A DNA stretch of 5,836 bases, from the NCBI GenBank assembly GCA_013290035.1, contig JABCYT010000255.1, positions 1 to 5,836 on the forward strand. The letters run 5' to 3'. Below are positions 1-5,836 of the stretch, piece after piece. The position numbers were made by a program, and so were the translations under genes. Every line of letters begins with the position of its first letter. Positions within the stretch are counted from its first letter, which is position 1. The notes beneath the pieces are model-generated. The model saw only the letters and a list, made by a program, of their open reading frames with translations, was not told the DNA's origin and made no database searches. The DNA is from Alphaproteobacteria bacterium. GTDB taxonomy: Bacteria > Pseudomonadota > Alphaproteobacteria > Reyranellales > Reyranellaceae.

Positions 1-627
1 GCTGTAGATCGGCTGGGCCTGCGCCACCACCTGGCCGGCCTCGGCCATGCGCGCCGTGATGATGCCGTCGGCATCGGCGCGCAGCTCGGTGTAGGCGAGC
101 TGGTCCTGCGCCACCGAGAGGTCGGAATGCGCCTGGTCGAGCTGCGCCTTCGCCGAGCGCAGCGACGCCTCGGCCTGGTCGTAGTCGCGGCGCGTGGTGT
201 TGCCGCGGCCGAGCAGGTCTTTCTGGCGTTCGAAGGCGGCCGCCGCCTGCCGCACCATGGCTTCGGCCGACACCACGCCGGCCTGGGCCGAGACGAGCTC
301 GGCCTGCTGCTCGTCGGGATCGAGCCTGGCCAGCACCTGGTTCAGCACGACATGGTCGCCGACATTGACCAAGCGCTCGCTGACCTTGCCGCTCAGGCGA
401 AACGACAGGTCGGTGCGGACGCGGGCGGCGATCACGCCGGTCAGCGTGATGGGCGGGGCGAAATCGACGATTTCCGTGGTCACGGCCTTGACCCGGGTGA
501 GCGGTGCCACCTCGGCCGCGTCCTCCTTGCAGCCGGCGAGGACGACAAGGCAGACAAGCCAGCAAATTGTCGTCGCTCGAAGGATCCGCCCGCTCCCCGT
601 TTTGCCCGATGCTATCAGGTGCGGCAT
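1..627 (-). CDS. RND efflux periplasmic adaptor lipoprotein (membrane fusion protein), C-terminus beyond the window
   Basis: The minus strand reads 209 uninterrupted codons from an ATG at 627-625 to the window edge, so only the N-terminal part is present. Residues about 18-33 form a hydrophobic signal ending in a lipobox, L30-A31-G32-C33, which predicts a lipid-anchored periplasmic protein. Residues about 73-104 look like the first half of a biotinyl-lipoyl (barrel-sandwich) domain, with the family-typical stretch SFRLSGKVSERLVNVGDHV followed by VLARLDP. Residues about 105-177 are rich in Ala, Gln, Glu and Arg and read as an alpha-helical hairpin. Residues about 178-209 begin the returning lipoyl half (ELRADADGIITARMAEAGQVV). 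This order is that of HlyD/AcrA-type adaptors, which bridge an inner-membrane RND pump and an outer-membrane channel. The pump gene would be expected to the left. No good ribosome binding site precedes the ATG, but no other in-frame start lies between it and the signal core. The exported substrate cannot be judged. Confidence 0.88.
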   Translation of the reverse strand, partial: MPHLIASGKTGSGRILRATTICWLVCLVVLAGCKEDAAEVAPLTRVKAVTTEIVDFAPPITLTGVIAARVRTDLSFRLSGKVSERLVNVGDHVVLNQVLARLDPDEQQAELVSAQAGVVSAEAMVRQAAAAFERQKDLLGRGNTTRRDYDQAEASLRSAKAQLDQAHSDLSVAQDQLAYTELRADADGIITARMAEAGQVVAQAQPIYS

Positions 628-636
628 GATCGTGCG

Positions 637-1773
637 ATGCCGACCATCAAGCGTCTGTCTTTTATCGGCCTCGAATACGCCTTTGCGCCGGACAAGGCCT
701 ACGGCATGTCGCGCGGCGGCGGCTTTCGCCGCCAGGGCGGGCTGGTCGAGGTCGAAACCGACGCCGGCGTGCTGGGCATCGGCGAAGCCTTCGGCAATCC
801 GCTGGTGACGGCTGAATATTTCCGCATGATCGAGCCGATGTTCGTGGGCAAGAGCGTGTTCGATTTCGACCATGTCGAGGCCCGCATACGCAATGCGATG
901 TATCACCTGGGCGTCGGCAACCAGCTCACCGCCTGCCTGGCCGGCATCAACGTCGCCCTCTACGACGCCATCGCCCGCGGCTTCGGCGTGCGGGTCTGCG
1001 ACCTGATCGGCGGCTGTGCGATGACGCGGATTCCGGCCTACGCCTCGACCGGCTTCTTCTCCAGCGATCCCGGCCGCCAGCTCGATCACATGCTGGCCGA
1101 GGCGGCGGCCCATCCCTATGCCGGCGCCAAGATCAAGATCGGCCGCGGCATCAAGGACGACGTGGCCCGCGTGCGGCGCGCCCGCGAGGTGCTGGGGCCG
1201 GACAAGCTGCTGATGGTCGATATCAACGGCGCCTACACCGCCGACGTGGCGCTGGAATGCGCCCGGGCGATCGAGCCATTCGGCATCCACTGGATCGAGG
1301 AGCCGCTGCCGCCCGGTGACCTGCGAGGCTACGCCGAGTTGCGTGCCCGTTCGCCGATCCCGATCGCTGCCGGCGAGGCGCATCACACGGTGCGCGACTT
1401 CCGCGCCCTGATCGACGGACGCTGCGTCGACATCGTGCAGCCCTCGATCCCGACCGTCGGTGGCCTCAGCGAGGCCAAGCGCATCGCCACGCTCGCCCAG
1501 GCGCAGAATCTGCGGGTGGCGCCGCATGTCTGGGGCGGCGCCGTCGGCCTGGCGACGGCCTGCCATTTCATCGCCGCGCTGCCGGCCACGCCGCACACCG
1601 ACCATCCGCCCTATCCGCTGATGCTCGAGTACGACATGAGCGACAATGTGCTGCGCACGCAGTTGCTGAAGGCGCCGCTCAGGCTCGAGGCCGGCCACGT
1701 GCTGCTGCCGGACGGCCCGGGATTGGGCATCGAACTCGATACGGAGGTCGTGGAGCGCTATCGGGTTTGCTGA
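637..1773 (+). CDS. mandelate racemase/muconate lactonizing enzyme family protein (enolase superfamily)
   Basis: The product has 378 residues, normal for the family. Residues about 1-125 form the N-terminal capping domain and about 130-350 the TIM barrel. Visible catalytic elements are the KxK pair K165/K167 (AKIKIG), metal ligands D195 (MVDIN), E221 (WIEEP) and E247 (AGEAHH), and the presumed general base H297 (APHVWGG). These enzymes abstract a proton alpha to a carboxylate through a Mg2+-stabilised enediolate and act as racemases, dehydratases or cycloisomerases. Position 270, where mandelate racemase has the Asp partner of the His, is Ser here (QPS). The start at 637 is chosen because the first beta strand (IKRLSFIGLEYAF) begins at once after it. 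The frame stays open upstream to 127, but that stretch is antisense to the efflux adaptor. A GTG at 619 is a possible alternative start. No strong ribosome binding site is seen. The gene points towards the transporter operon and may feed on its substrate; the actual substrate is unknown. Confidence 0.9.
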   Translation: MPTIKRLSFIGLEYAFAPDKAYGMSRGGGFRRQGGLVEVETDAGVLGIGEAFGNPLVTAEYFRMIEPMFVGKSVFDFDHVEARIRNAMYHLGVGNQLTACLAGINVALYDAIARGFGVRVCDLIGGCAMTRIPAYASTGFFSSDPGRQLDHMLAEAAAHPYAGAKIKIGRGIKDDVARVRRAREVLGPDKLLMVDINGAYTADVALECARAIEPFGIHWIEEPLPPGDLRGYAELRARSPIPIAAGEAHHTVRDFRALIDGRCVDIVQPSIPTVGGLSEAKRIATLAQAQNLRVAPHVWGGAVGLATACHFIAALPATPHTDHPPYPLMLEYDMSDNVLRTQLLKAPLRLEAGHVLLPDGPGLGIELDTEVVERYRVC

Positions 1774-1839
1774 CCGGCGCGCGGCATGCCACTCTTTTGA
1801 GGCAGCAAAAAAATACGCAATATTCAGGGGAATTCACGG
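1774..1839 (+). promoter_or_regulatory. AT-richer leader upstream of the transporter operon
   Basis: This 66-bp gap is the longest non-coding stretch in the window and its second half (about 1791-1835) is clearly AT-richer than the surroundings, with seven A in a row at 1807-1813. It is the natural place for an operon promoter or an operator. No convincing sigma-70 -35/-10 pair fits: TTGAGG at 1797-1802 with TATTCA at 1821-1826 would start transcription downstream of the ribosome binding site. The operon may therefore use a poorly conserved promoter here, or be read from upstream of the enolase-superfamily gene. Confidence 0.35.
1826..1830 (+). promoter_or_regulatory. ribosome binding site of the substrate-binding protein gene
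   Basis: AGGGG lies 9 nt before the ATG at 1840, in a locally AT-rich and probably unstructured leader. It is among the better Shine-Dalgarno sites in the window. This fits the usual need for more binding protein than permease, and it supports the chosen start. Confidence 0.7.
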
Positions 1840-3096
1840 ATGCTTAAGACTTCTCGTCGGACGATCGTTGCGGGCGCGGCTCTGGCCGCTGTGGGATGGG
1901 CAGGCAGCGCGGCGGCCCAGGAGACCGTCAAGATCGGCGCCGTCTACCCGTTGAGCGGCAACTCGGCGAGCGCCGGCGAATATTCCAAAATGGCGATGGA
2001 AGTCGGCGTCGACGTCATCAACAACGGCAACGCCGAGCTGGCCAAGATCATGCCACTGGCCAAGGGCGGCGGCCTGCCCGGCCTGAAGGGCGCCAAGATC
2101 CAGCTCATCTTCGCCGACAACCAGGGCACGCCGGCAGCCGGCCAGAACCAGACCCTGCGGCTCATCACCGAGGAGAAGGTCGCCGCCGTGATCGGCGCCT
2201 ACCAGTCGGGCATCACGCTCACCGCCAGCGCCATCGCCGAACGCTACGGCATTCCCTTCCTGACGCCCGAGTCGGTCGCCGCCAACCTGACCGAGCGCGG
2301 CTTCAAGTGGTTCTTCCGCACCACGCCGGTCGCCATCGATTTCGCCAAGGCCTATTCGGCGTTCCTGAAGGAGCAGAAAGCCGCCGGCCGCAAGGTCGAC
2401 TCGGTCGCCCTGGTGCACGAGAACACCGAGTACGGCAATTCGGTCGCCAGCGTCATCGCCGAGGTGTTCGGCAAGGACGGTCTTTCGATCACCCAGAACA
2501 TCTCCTACTCGGCCAATTCGACCGACGTGCAGCCGCAGGTGCTGCAGCTCAAGGAGAAGAATCCCGACGCCCTGATCTTCATCTCCTACACCTCCGACGC
2601 CATCCTCTACGCCAAGACGATGAAGGAGCTGAACTGGAAGCCCGGCATCATGATCGCCGACGATGCGGGCTTCAACGACCCGTCGTTCGTCAAGACCATG
2701 GCCTCGTCGGTCGAGGGCCTGGTCAATCGCTCGGCCTTCGCCGGCGGCAAGCCGGGCACCGTGCCCTACCTCTTCAACGAGCTCTACAAGAAGAAGAGCG
2801 GCGGCGCCGACCTCGACGACGTCTCGGCGCGCGGCCTCGAAGGCTTCCTGGTGATGGCCGACGCCATCAACCGCGCCGGCTCGACCGATCCGGCCAAGAT
2901 CCGCGACGCGCTCAAGGCCACCGACCTCAAGGCCGACCAGATGGTGCCGGGCTACGACGGCGTGAAGTTCGACGACAAGGGACAGAACACACTGGCTTCC
3001 AGCCTGATCACCCAGATGCGCGGCGGCCAATACCTCGCGATCTGGCCGAAGGACCGCGCGACGGCCGAGGTCATCCTTCCCTACAAGGGCTGGTAA
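1840..3096 (+). CDS. ABC transporter substrate-binding protein, branched-chain amino acid (LivJ/LivK) type
   Basis: The product has 418 residues. Residues 1-26 form an export signal: a basic start with a twin arginine (T-S-R-R-T-I-V), a moderately hydrophobic Ala/Gly core and an AAA cleavage site before Q27. The mature part is a type 1 periplasmic binding protein (Peripla_BP_6 class): the opening strand TVKIGAVYPLSG (29-40), the IQLIFADNQGTP region (87-98), a conserved ligand-loop region VAAVIGAYQSGITL (114-127), the hinge-side YGIPFLTPE segment (136-144), and the second lobe with HENTEYGNS (193-201), PDALIFISYTSDAI (242-255) and AGFNDPSF (276-283). No cysteine is seen, so it is neither a lipoprotein nor disulphide-bonded, unlike E. 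coli LivJ/LivK. It should act in the periplasm, delivering ligand to LivH/LivM. The family binds branched-chain amino acids but also aromatic acids, amides, urea and other small compounds, so the ligand is not assigned. The permease gene follows after 29 bp. Confidence 0.93.
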   Translation: MLKTSRRTIVAGAALAAVGWAGSAAAQETVKIGAVYPLSGNSASAGEYSKMAMEVGVDVINNGNAELAKIMPLAKGGGLPGLKGAKIQLIFADNQGTPAAGQNQTLRLITEEKVAAVIGAYQSGITLTASAIAERYGIPFLTPESVAANLTERGFKWFFRTTPVAIDFAKAYSAFLKEQKAAGRKVDSVALVHENTEYGNSVASVIAEVFGKDGLSITQNISYSANSTDVQPQVLQLKEKNPDALIFISYTSDAILYAKTMKELNWKPGIMIADDAGFNDPSFVKTMASSVEGLVNRSAFAGGKPGTVPYLFNELYKKKSGGADLDDVSARGLEGFLVMADAINRAGSTDPAKIRDALKATDLKADQMVPGYDGVKFDDKGQNTLASSLITQMRGGQYLAIWPKDRATAEVILPYKGW

Positions 3097-3117
3097 GCCG
3101 CGCCCGGCGCAGGCGGC
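3097..3117 (+). other. possible stem-loop between the binding-protein and livH genes
   Basis: GCCGC at 3097-3101 is complementary to GCGGC at 3113-3117, leaving an 11-nt loop. An alternative is GCGC (3100-3103) with GCGC (3107-3110). No T-run follows, so it is not an intrinsic terminator. Stems of this kind after a binding-protein gene can protect the upstream mRNA part. In such GC-rich DNA a 5-bp stem may also be chance. Confidence 0.25.
3111..3116 (+). promoter_or_regulatory. weak ribosome binding site of livH
   Basis: AGGCGG ends 9 nt before the ATG at 3126 and favours that start over the in-frame ATG at 3132. It partly lies in the right arm of the possible stem at 3097-3117, which could lower permease translation relative to the binding protein. 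Confidence 0.45.
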
Positions 3118-3125
3118 GTCGCACG

Positions 3126-3989
3126 ATGTCGATGACGCTCCTGCAGGTCGTGGTCAGTGGACTGCTGCTGGGCGCGGTCTACGCGCTCTTCTCGTCCGGC
3201 CTGACCCTGATCTGGGGCATGATGAACGTCGTCAATTTCGCGCACGGCGACTTCGTCATGCTGGGCATGTACACCGCCGTCGTGATCTGGACGGCGCTGG
3301 GCGGCGGGCCGTGGGCTTCCGTGCCGGTCGCCGCCATCCTGATCGCCACCCTGGGCGTCGTGAGCTACTTCCTGCTGGTCCGCCACATCATGAAGGGGCC
3401 GATGCTGGCGCAGATCCTGGGCACCTTCGGGCTGGCGCTGTTCCTGCGCTATGCCGCGTTCTGGACGTTCGGCGCCAATTTCAGGACCTTGCCCGACACG
3501 CTGGTCGGCCATTCCTTCGTGCTGGCCGGCATCCGCTTCGAGGGCTCGCGCCTGCTGGCGGGCGTCGTTGGTCTCGGCGTCACGCTGCTGTTGCACGTCA
3601 TCCTGACCCGCACGGCGATCGGCAGCCGCATGCTGGCGGTGTCGGAGGACGCCACGGCAGCGCAGCTCATGGGTATCCGCCCGCAGCGCATGCAGGCGCT
3701 CGCCTGGGCGCTGGCCGGGGCGGCGACCGGCATCGCCGGCGCGCTGATCGCCACCTTCTTCTATACCTCGCCGACCGTGGGCGAGACGCTGGCCATCGTG
3801 GCCTTCGTCACCGTCTCGTTCGGCGGCTTCGGCAGCGTCTTGGGCGCGCTGGTGGCGGGCCTGATCATCGGTGTCGTCGAATCGCTGTCGGCCTATCTGA
3901 TCGGCCCGGTCTACAAGGACGTGATCGTCTACGTGCTGTTCGTGCTCGTGCTGTGGTTCCGCCCGCAGGGCCTGATGGGCAAGGCATGA
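3126..3989 (+). CDS. livH: branched-chain amino acid type ABC transporter permease LivH
   Basis: The product has 287 residues, the usual LivH length, and about eight hydrophobic stretches spanning the inner membrane. Family hallmarks are the N-terminal GLTLIWGMMNVVNFAHGDF (25-43), the cytoplasmic coupling segment AVSEDATAAQLMGI (171-184), which contacts an ATPase subunit, the GGFGSVLGALVAG segment (233-245) and the C-terminal LWFRPQGLMGK (276-286). It pairs with LivM to form the translocation channel. The start at 3126 (MSMTLLQ) has the better ribosome binding site spacing; ATG at 3132 would shorten the protein by two residues. The gene begins 29 bp after the binding-protein stop and its stop codon overlaps the livM start (ATGA), indicating translational coupling. 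The name gives the orthologous family; the transported substrate may differ from leucine, isoleucine and valine. Confidence 0.95.
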   Translation: MSMTLLQVVVSGLLLGAVYALFSSGLTLIWGMMNVVNFAHGDFVMLGMYTAVVIWTALGGGPWASVPVAAILIATLGVVSYFLLVRHIMKGPMLAQILGTFGLALFLRYAAFWTFGANFRTLPDTLVGHSFVLAGIRFEGSRLLAGVVGLGVTLLLHVILTRTAIGSRMLAVSEDATAAQLMGIRPQRMQALAWALAGAATGIAGALIATFFYTSPTVGETLAIVAFVTVSFGGFGSVLGALVAGLIIGVVESLSAYLIGPVYKDVIVYVLFVLVLWFRPQGLMGKA

Positions 3990-4975
3990 GCCCGCGCCGC
4001 ATCCTCCAGCTCGGCGTTGTCGTGCTGGTGCTGGTCTATCCGCTGCTCGCCGGCAACTCGCCGGTCTATGGCCGGCTGGGCGCGCTGGTCCTGCTGGCCG
4101 CCATCGGCGCCTCGGCCTGGAACATCGTCGGCGGCTATGCCGGCCAGGTGTCGGTGGGCCATGCGGTCTTCTTCGGCGTCGGCGCCTATTCGGCGGTCGT
4201 GGTCTACACCCATCTCGGCTGGCCGCCGATCGCGGGCGCGCCGCTCGGCATGGCGATCAGCGTCGGCATCGCCGCCGTGATCGGCGTGCCGACGCTCCGG
4301 CTGTCCGGTCACTATTTCAGCATGGCCACCATCGCCGTCGCCGAGCTGGTGCGCGTGCTGAGCTCGACCAGCGATTTTTTAGGCGGCGCGCAGGGCCTGA
4401 GCGGCCCGCCGGTGCCGCGCAGCGTGCTCGACCTCTCCTTCATCTCGGCCACGCCCTACTACTATATCTTCCTCGCCGTGCTGGTGTTCCTGCTCGGGCT
4501 GACGCGCTGGATCGAGGGCGCCCGCATGGGCTTCTATCTGCGCGCCATCAAGGACAGCGAGCGCGCCGCGCGGTCGCTCGGCGTCTCGGCCGGCCGCTAC
4601 AAGCTCTATGCCTACATGCTGAGCGCCGCCTTCACCGCCCTTGCCGGCTCGCTCTATCTCACCATGTTCGGCTTCATCGATCCGGAGTCGGGCTTCGGCA
4701 TCCTGATCTCGGTCAAGATGCTGGTGATGGCGGCCCTGGGCGGCGCCGGCCAGCTGTTCGGGCCGCTGGTCGGCGCGCTGATCCTGGTGCCGCTGGAGGA
4801 GCTTTCCAACAGCCTGCTGGGCGGCCGCGGGGCGGGCCTCACCTTCGTGGTCTATGGCGCCATCATCGTCATCATCGCCCGCTTCCTGCCGAGCGGGCTG
4901 CTGTCGTTGTTCGAGCGCCGGCCGGCCCGCCGCGATCGCGCCAAGTCCGCACCGGTGGCCGGCCATGCTGATTGA
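3986..4975 (+). CDS. livM: branched-chain amino acid type ABC transporter permease LivM
   Basis: The product has 329 residues, in the normal LivM range. It shows the signature GGYAGQVSVGHAVFFGVGAYS (49-69), then LRLSGHYFSMATIAVAEL (104-121), the coupling-helix motif RAIKDSERAARSLGV (186-200), and LGGAGQLFGPLVGA (251-264), the LivM version of the family's GG-x-G-x-x-x-G-P-x-x-G-A motif. Multiple hydrophobic segments place it in the inner membrane as partner of LivH. The last 20 or so residues (about 309-329) are a charged, Arg-rich tail, probably cytoplasmic. It starts in the ATGA overlap with livH without a well-placed Shine-Dalgarno of its own, so it probably relies on coupling. Codons 130-132 (GAT TTT TTA) contain a T6 run and a TTA codon, both out of character for this GC-rich gene. 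Confidence 0.95.
   Translation: MSPRRILQLGVVVLVLVYPLLAGNSPVYGRLGALVLLAAIGASAWNIVGGYAGQVSVGHAVFFGVGAYSAVVVYTHLGWPPIAGAPLGMAISVGIAAVIGVPTLRLSGHYFSMATIAVAELVRVLSSTSDFLGGAQGLSGPPVPRSVLDLSFISATPYYYIFLAVLVFLLGLTRWIEGARMGFYLRAIKDSERAARSLGVSAGRYKLYAYMLSAAFTALAGSLYLTMFGFIDPESGFGILISVKMLVMAALGGAGQLFGPLVGALILVPLEELSNSLLGGRGAGLTFVVYGAIIVIIARFLPSGLLSLFERRPARRDRAKSAPVAGHAD
4375..4407 (+). other. in-phase T TTT TTA heptamer and downstream GC stem inside livM
   Basis: The heptamer at 4375-4381 is phased as X XXY YYZ against the livM codons GAT-TTT-TTA. It is followed after 11 nt by a perfect 5-bp stem, GGGCC (4393-4397) with GGCCC (4403-4407), and a 5-nt loop. This resembles a -1 frameshift signal, but the -1 frame gives an Arg/Ala/Gly-rich product with no recognisable domain, ending at 4969-4971. 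It is recorded as a visible pattern, not a demonstrated element. Confidence 0.2.
4954..4958 (+). promoter_or_regulatory. ribosome binding site of livG
   Basis: GGTGG lies 6 nt before the ATG at 4965, inside the 3' end of livM. It supports this start over the open frame that continues upstream, because the recognisable LivG N-terminus (MLIEARDVTKAFG) begins here. Confidence 0.5.
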
Positions 4976-5695
4976 AGCCAGGGACGTCACCAAGGCGTTC
5001 GGCGCTTTCAAGGCGGTCGACAACGCCTCGGTCGCGGTCGAGGAAGGCGAGATCCTGGGCCTGATCGGGCCCAACGGCGCGGGCAAGTCGACCTTCTTCA
5101 ATTGCCTGACCGGCGACCTGCCGGTGACGTCGGGCACCGTCGTCTTCAACGGCACCGATGTGACGGCCTTGCCGCCCGAAGCGCGGGCGCGGCTCGGGCT
5201 GGCGCGCAGCTTCCAGGTGCCGCTCACCTTCGATTCGATGTCGGTGCTGGACAACGCCACCATCGGCGCCCTGCTGCGCCATCCCAACGCCCGCGACGCG
5301 CGCGCCAAGGCGCGCGCCGTGCTGGAGCGGGTCGGGCTCGGTCGGCTGGCCGATTCGCCGGCCCGAAGCCTCGGCACGCCCGGCCGCAAGCGGCTCGAGA
5401 TCGCCCGCGCGCTTGCCTCCGAGCCCAGGGCGCTGCTGCTCGACGAGGCGATGGCCGGCCTGACGCCGACCGAGGTGCGCGAGGCGATCGAGCTGGTGCG
5501 CCGCATCCATGGCGGCGGCATCACCATCGTCATCGTCGAGCACATCATGGAGGTGATCGTCTCGCTCGCCGCCAAGGTCGTGGTGTTCCACCAGGGCCGC
5601 GAGATCTCGCGCGGCACGCCGCGCGAGGTCACCAGCGACCCCAAGGTGATCGAGGCCTATCTCGGCCGCCGCAAGGTGCGGCACGCGGAGGGCCC

Positions 5696-5699
<4 letters not shown>
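4965..5699 (+). CDS. livG: branched-chain amino acid type ABC transporter ATP-binding protein LivG
   Basis: The product has 244 residues, near the usual LivG length. Nucleotide-binding elements in order are Walker A GPNGAGKS (35-42), Q-loop Q84 (RSFQ), a signature region SLGTPGRKRLEIARAL (135-150), Walker B LLLDE (157-161) with catalytic E161, D-loop AGLTPTE (164-170) and switch H193 (VEHIMEVI). It hydrolyses ATP on the cytoplasmic face together with LivF and drives LivH/LivM. The signature reads LGTPG rather than LSGGQ, and the residue after Walker B is Ala where most relatives have Pro. The RKRLE part resembles a LivG subgroup I recall as having LTLAG-RKRLE, so this is probably a subfamily trait rather than decay. 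The start at 4965 gives an 11-bp overlap with livM, and the stop overlaps the livF start. The C-terminal AYLGRR is typical of the family. Confidence 0.94.
5298..5317. repeat. 20-bp GC inverted repeat inside livG
   Basis: GCGCGCGCC at 5298-5306 is the exact reverse complement of GGCGCGCGC at 5309-5317, with AA between. It encodes alternating Ala, Arg and Lys of a surface helix (ARAKARA) and may simply reflect GC-ending codons. Confidence 0.4.
5687..5691 (+). promoter_or_regulatory. ribosome binding site of livF
   Basis: GGAGG, the best Shine-Dalgarno match in the window, lies only 4 nt before the GTG at 5696. Spacing is short but usable, and it supports the GTG start despite the non-ATG codon. 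Confidence 0.6.

Positions 5700-5836
<137 letters not shown>

Noticed and set aside
127..636. In-frame upstream extension of the enolase-superfamily gene
   Set aside because: The frame is open but its translation has no family similarity and is antisense to the well-supported efflux adaptor. The recognisable fold begins at 637.
1783..1814. Possible intrinsic terminator between the enzyme and transporter genes
   Set aside because: TGCC (1787-1790) can pair with GGCA (1801-1804), but the stem is short and interrupted and is followed by an A-run, not a T-run, on the plus strand. On the minus strand the T-run would precede the stem.
1797..1826. TTGAGG/TATTCA as a sigma-70 promoter for the transporter operon
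   Set aside because: Transcription would start downstream of the ribosome binding site at 1826-1830, and both hexamers are poor matches.
1834..3030. 398-codon antisense frame opposite the binding-protein gene
   Set aside because: The translation is a low-complexity mix rich in Gly, Val, Leu, Asp and His, with no domain, and it mirrors the codon periodicity of the real gene.
1896..3125. Long plus-strand frame overlapping the binding-protein gene and running into livH
   Set aside because: It is an Arg/Gln-rich shadow frame. It stays open because of GC-biased codons, and only the livH part from 3126 is a real protein.
3311..3985. Frame open upstream of livM, overlapping livH
   Set aside because: The LivM family sequence begins at the ATG at 3986. 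The upstream part is an Arg-rich shadow of livH.
4379..5644. 421-codon antisense frame across livM and livG
   Set aside because: It spans two well-identified genes on the other strand, has no recognisable motif, and part of its sequence is a typical Arg/Ala/Gln shadow.

Overview
The window is strongly GC-rich (about two thirds G+C by eye), with codons ending mostly in G or C, tight gene packing and short ATGA/GTGA gene overlaps. With the protein families present, this suggests an alphaproteobacterial chromosome (Hyphomicrobiales or Rhodospirillales type). That placement is inference. No tRNA, rRNA, insertion sequence, CRISPR array or phage gene is visible.

Layout: (1) Positions 1-627, minus strand, hold the N-terminal 209 codons of a lipoprotein periplasmic adaptor (membrane fusion protein) of an RND-type efflux system; the rest lies to the left of the window. 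(2) Only 9 bp away and divergent, 637-1773 (+) encodes a 378-residue mandelate racemase/muconate lactonizing enzyme (enolase superfamily) protein. It has a complete metal-binding triad, a KxK pair and the His base, but a Ser where mandelate racemase has the Asp of its His-Asp dyad. (3) After a 66-bp AT-richer leader comes a branched-chain-amino-acid-type (HAAT) ABC transporter operon on the plus strand: substrate-binding protein (1840-3096), LivH permease (3126-3989), LivM permease (3986-4975), LivG ATPase (4965-5699) and the first 47 codons of LivF ATPase (5696 to the window end). The last four genes overlap or nearly touch, so they are probably translationally coupled.

How it fits together: the binding protein would capture a small carboxylate or amino acid in the periplasm, LivH/LivM would form the channel and LivG/LivF would power it. 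The co-oriented enolase-superfamily enzyme next door may act on the imported compound, so the true ligand may be a hydroxy acid, sugar acid or aromatic acid rather than leucine, isoleucine or valine. That link rests only on adjacency. The efflux adaptor belongs to a separate, divergent unit.

I see no previously undescribed system here. The points most worth a second look are the altered active-site dyad in the enolase-superfamily enzyme, an in-phase T TTT TTA slippery heptamer followed by a GC stem in livM, a degenerate ABC signature in LivG, a stem that could mask the livH ribosome binding site, and the 9-bp divergent start region.
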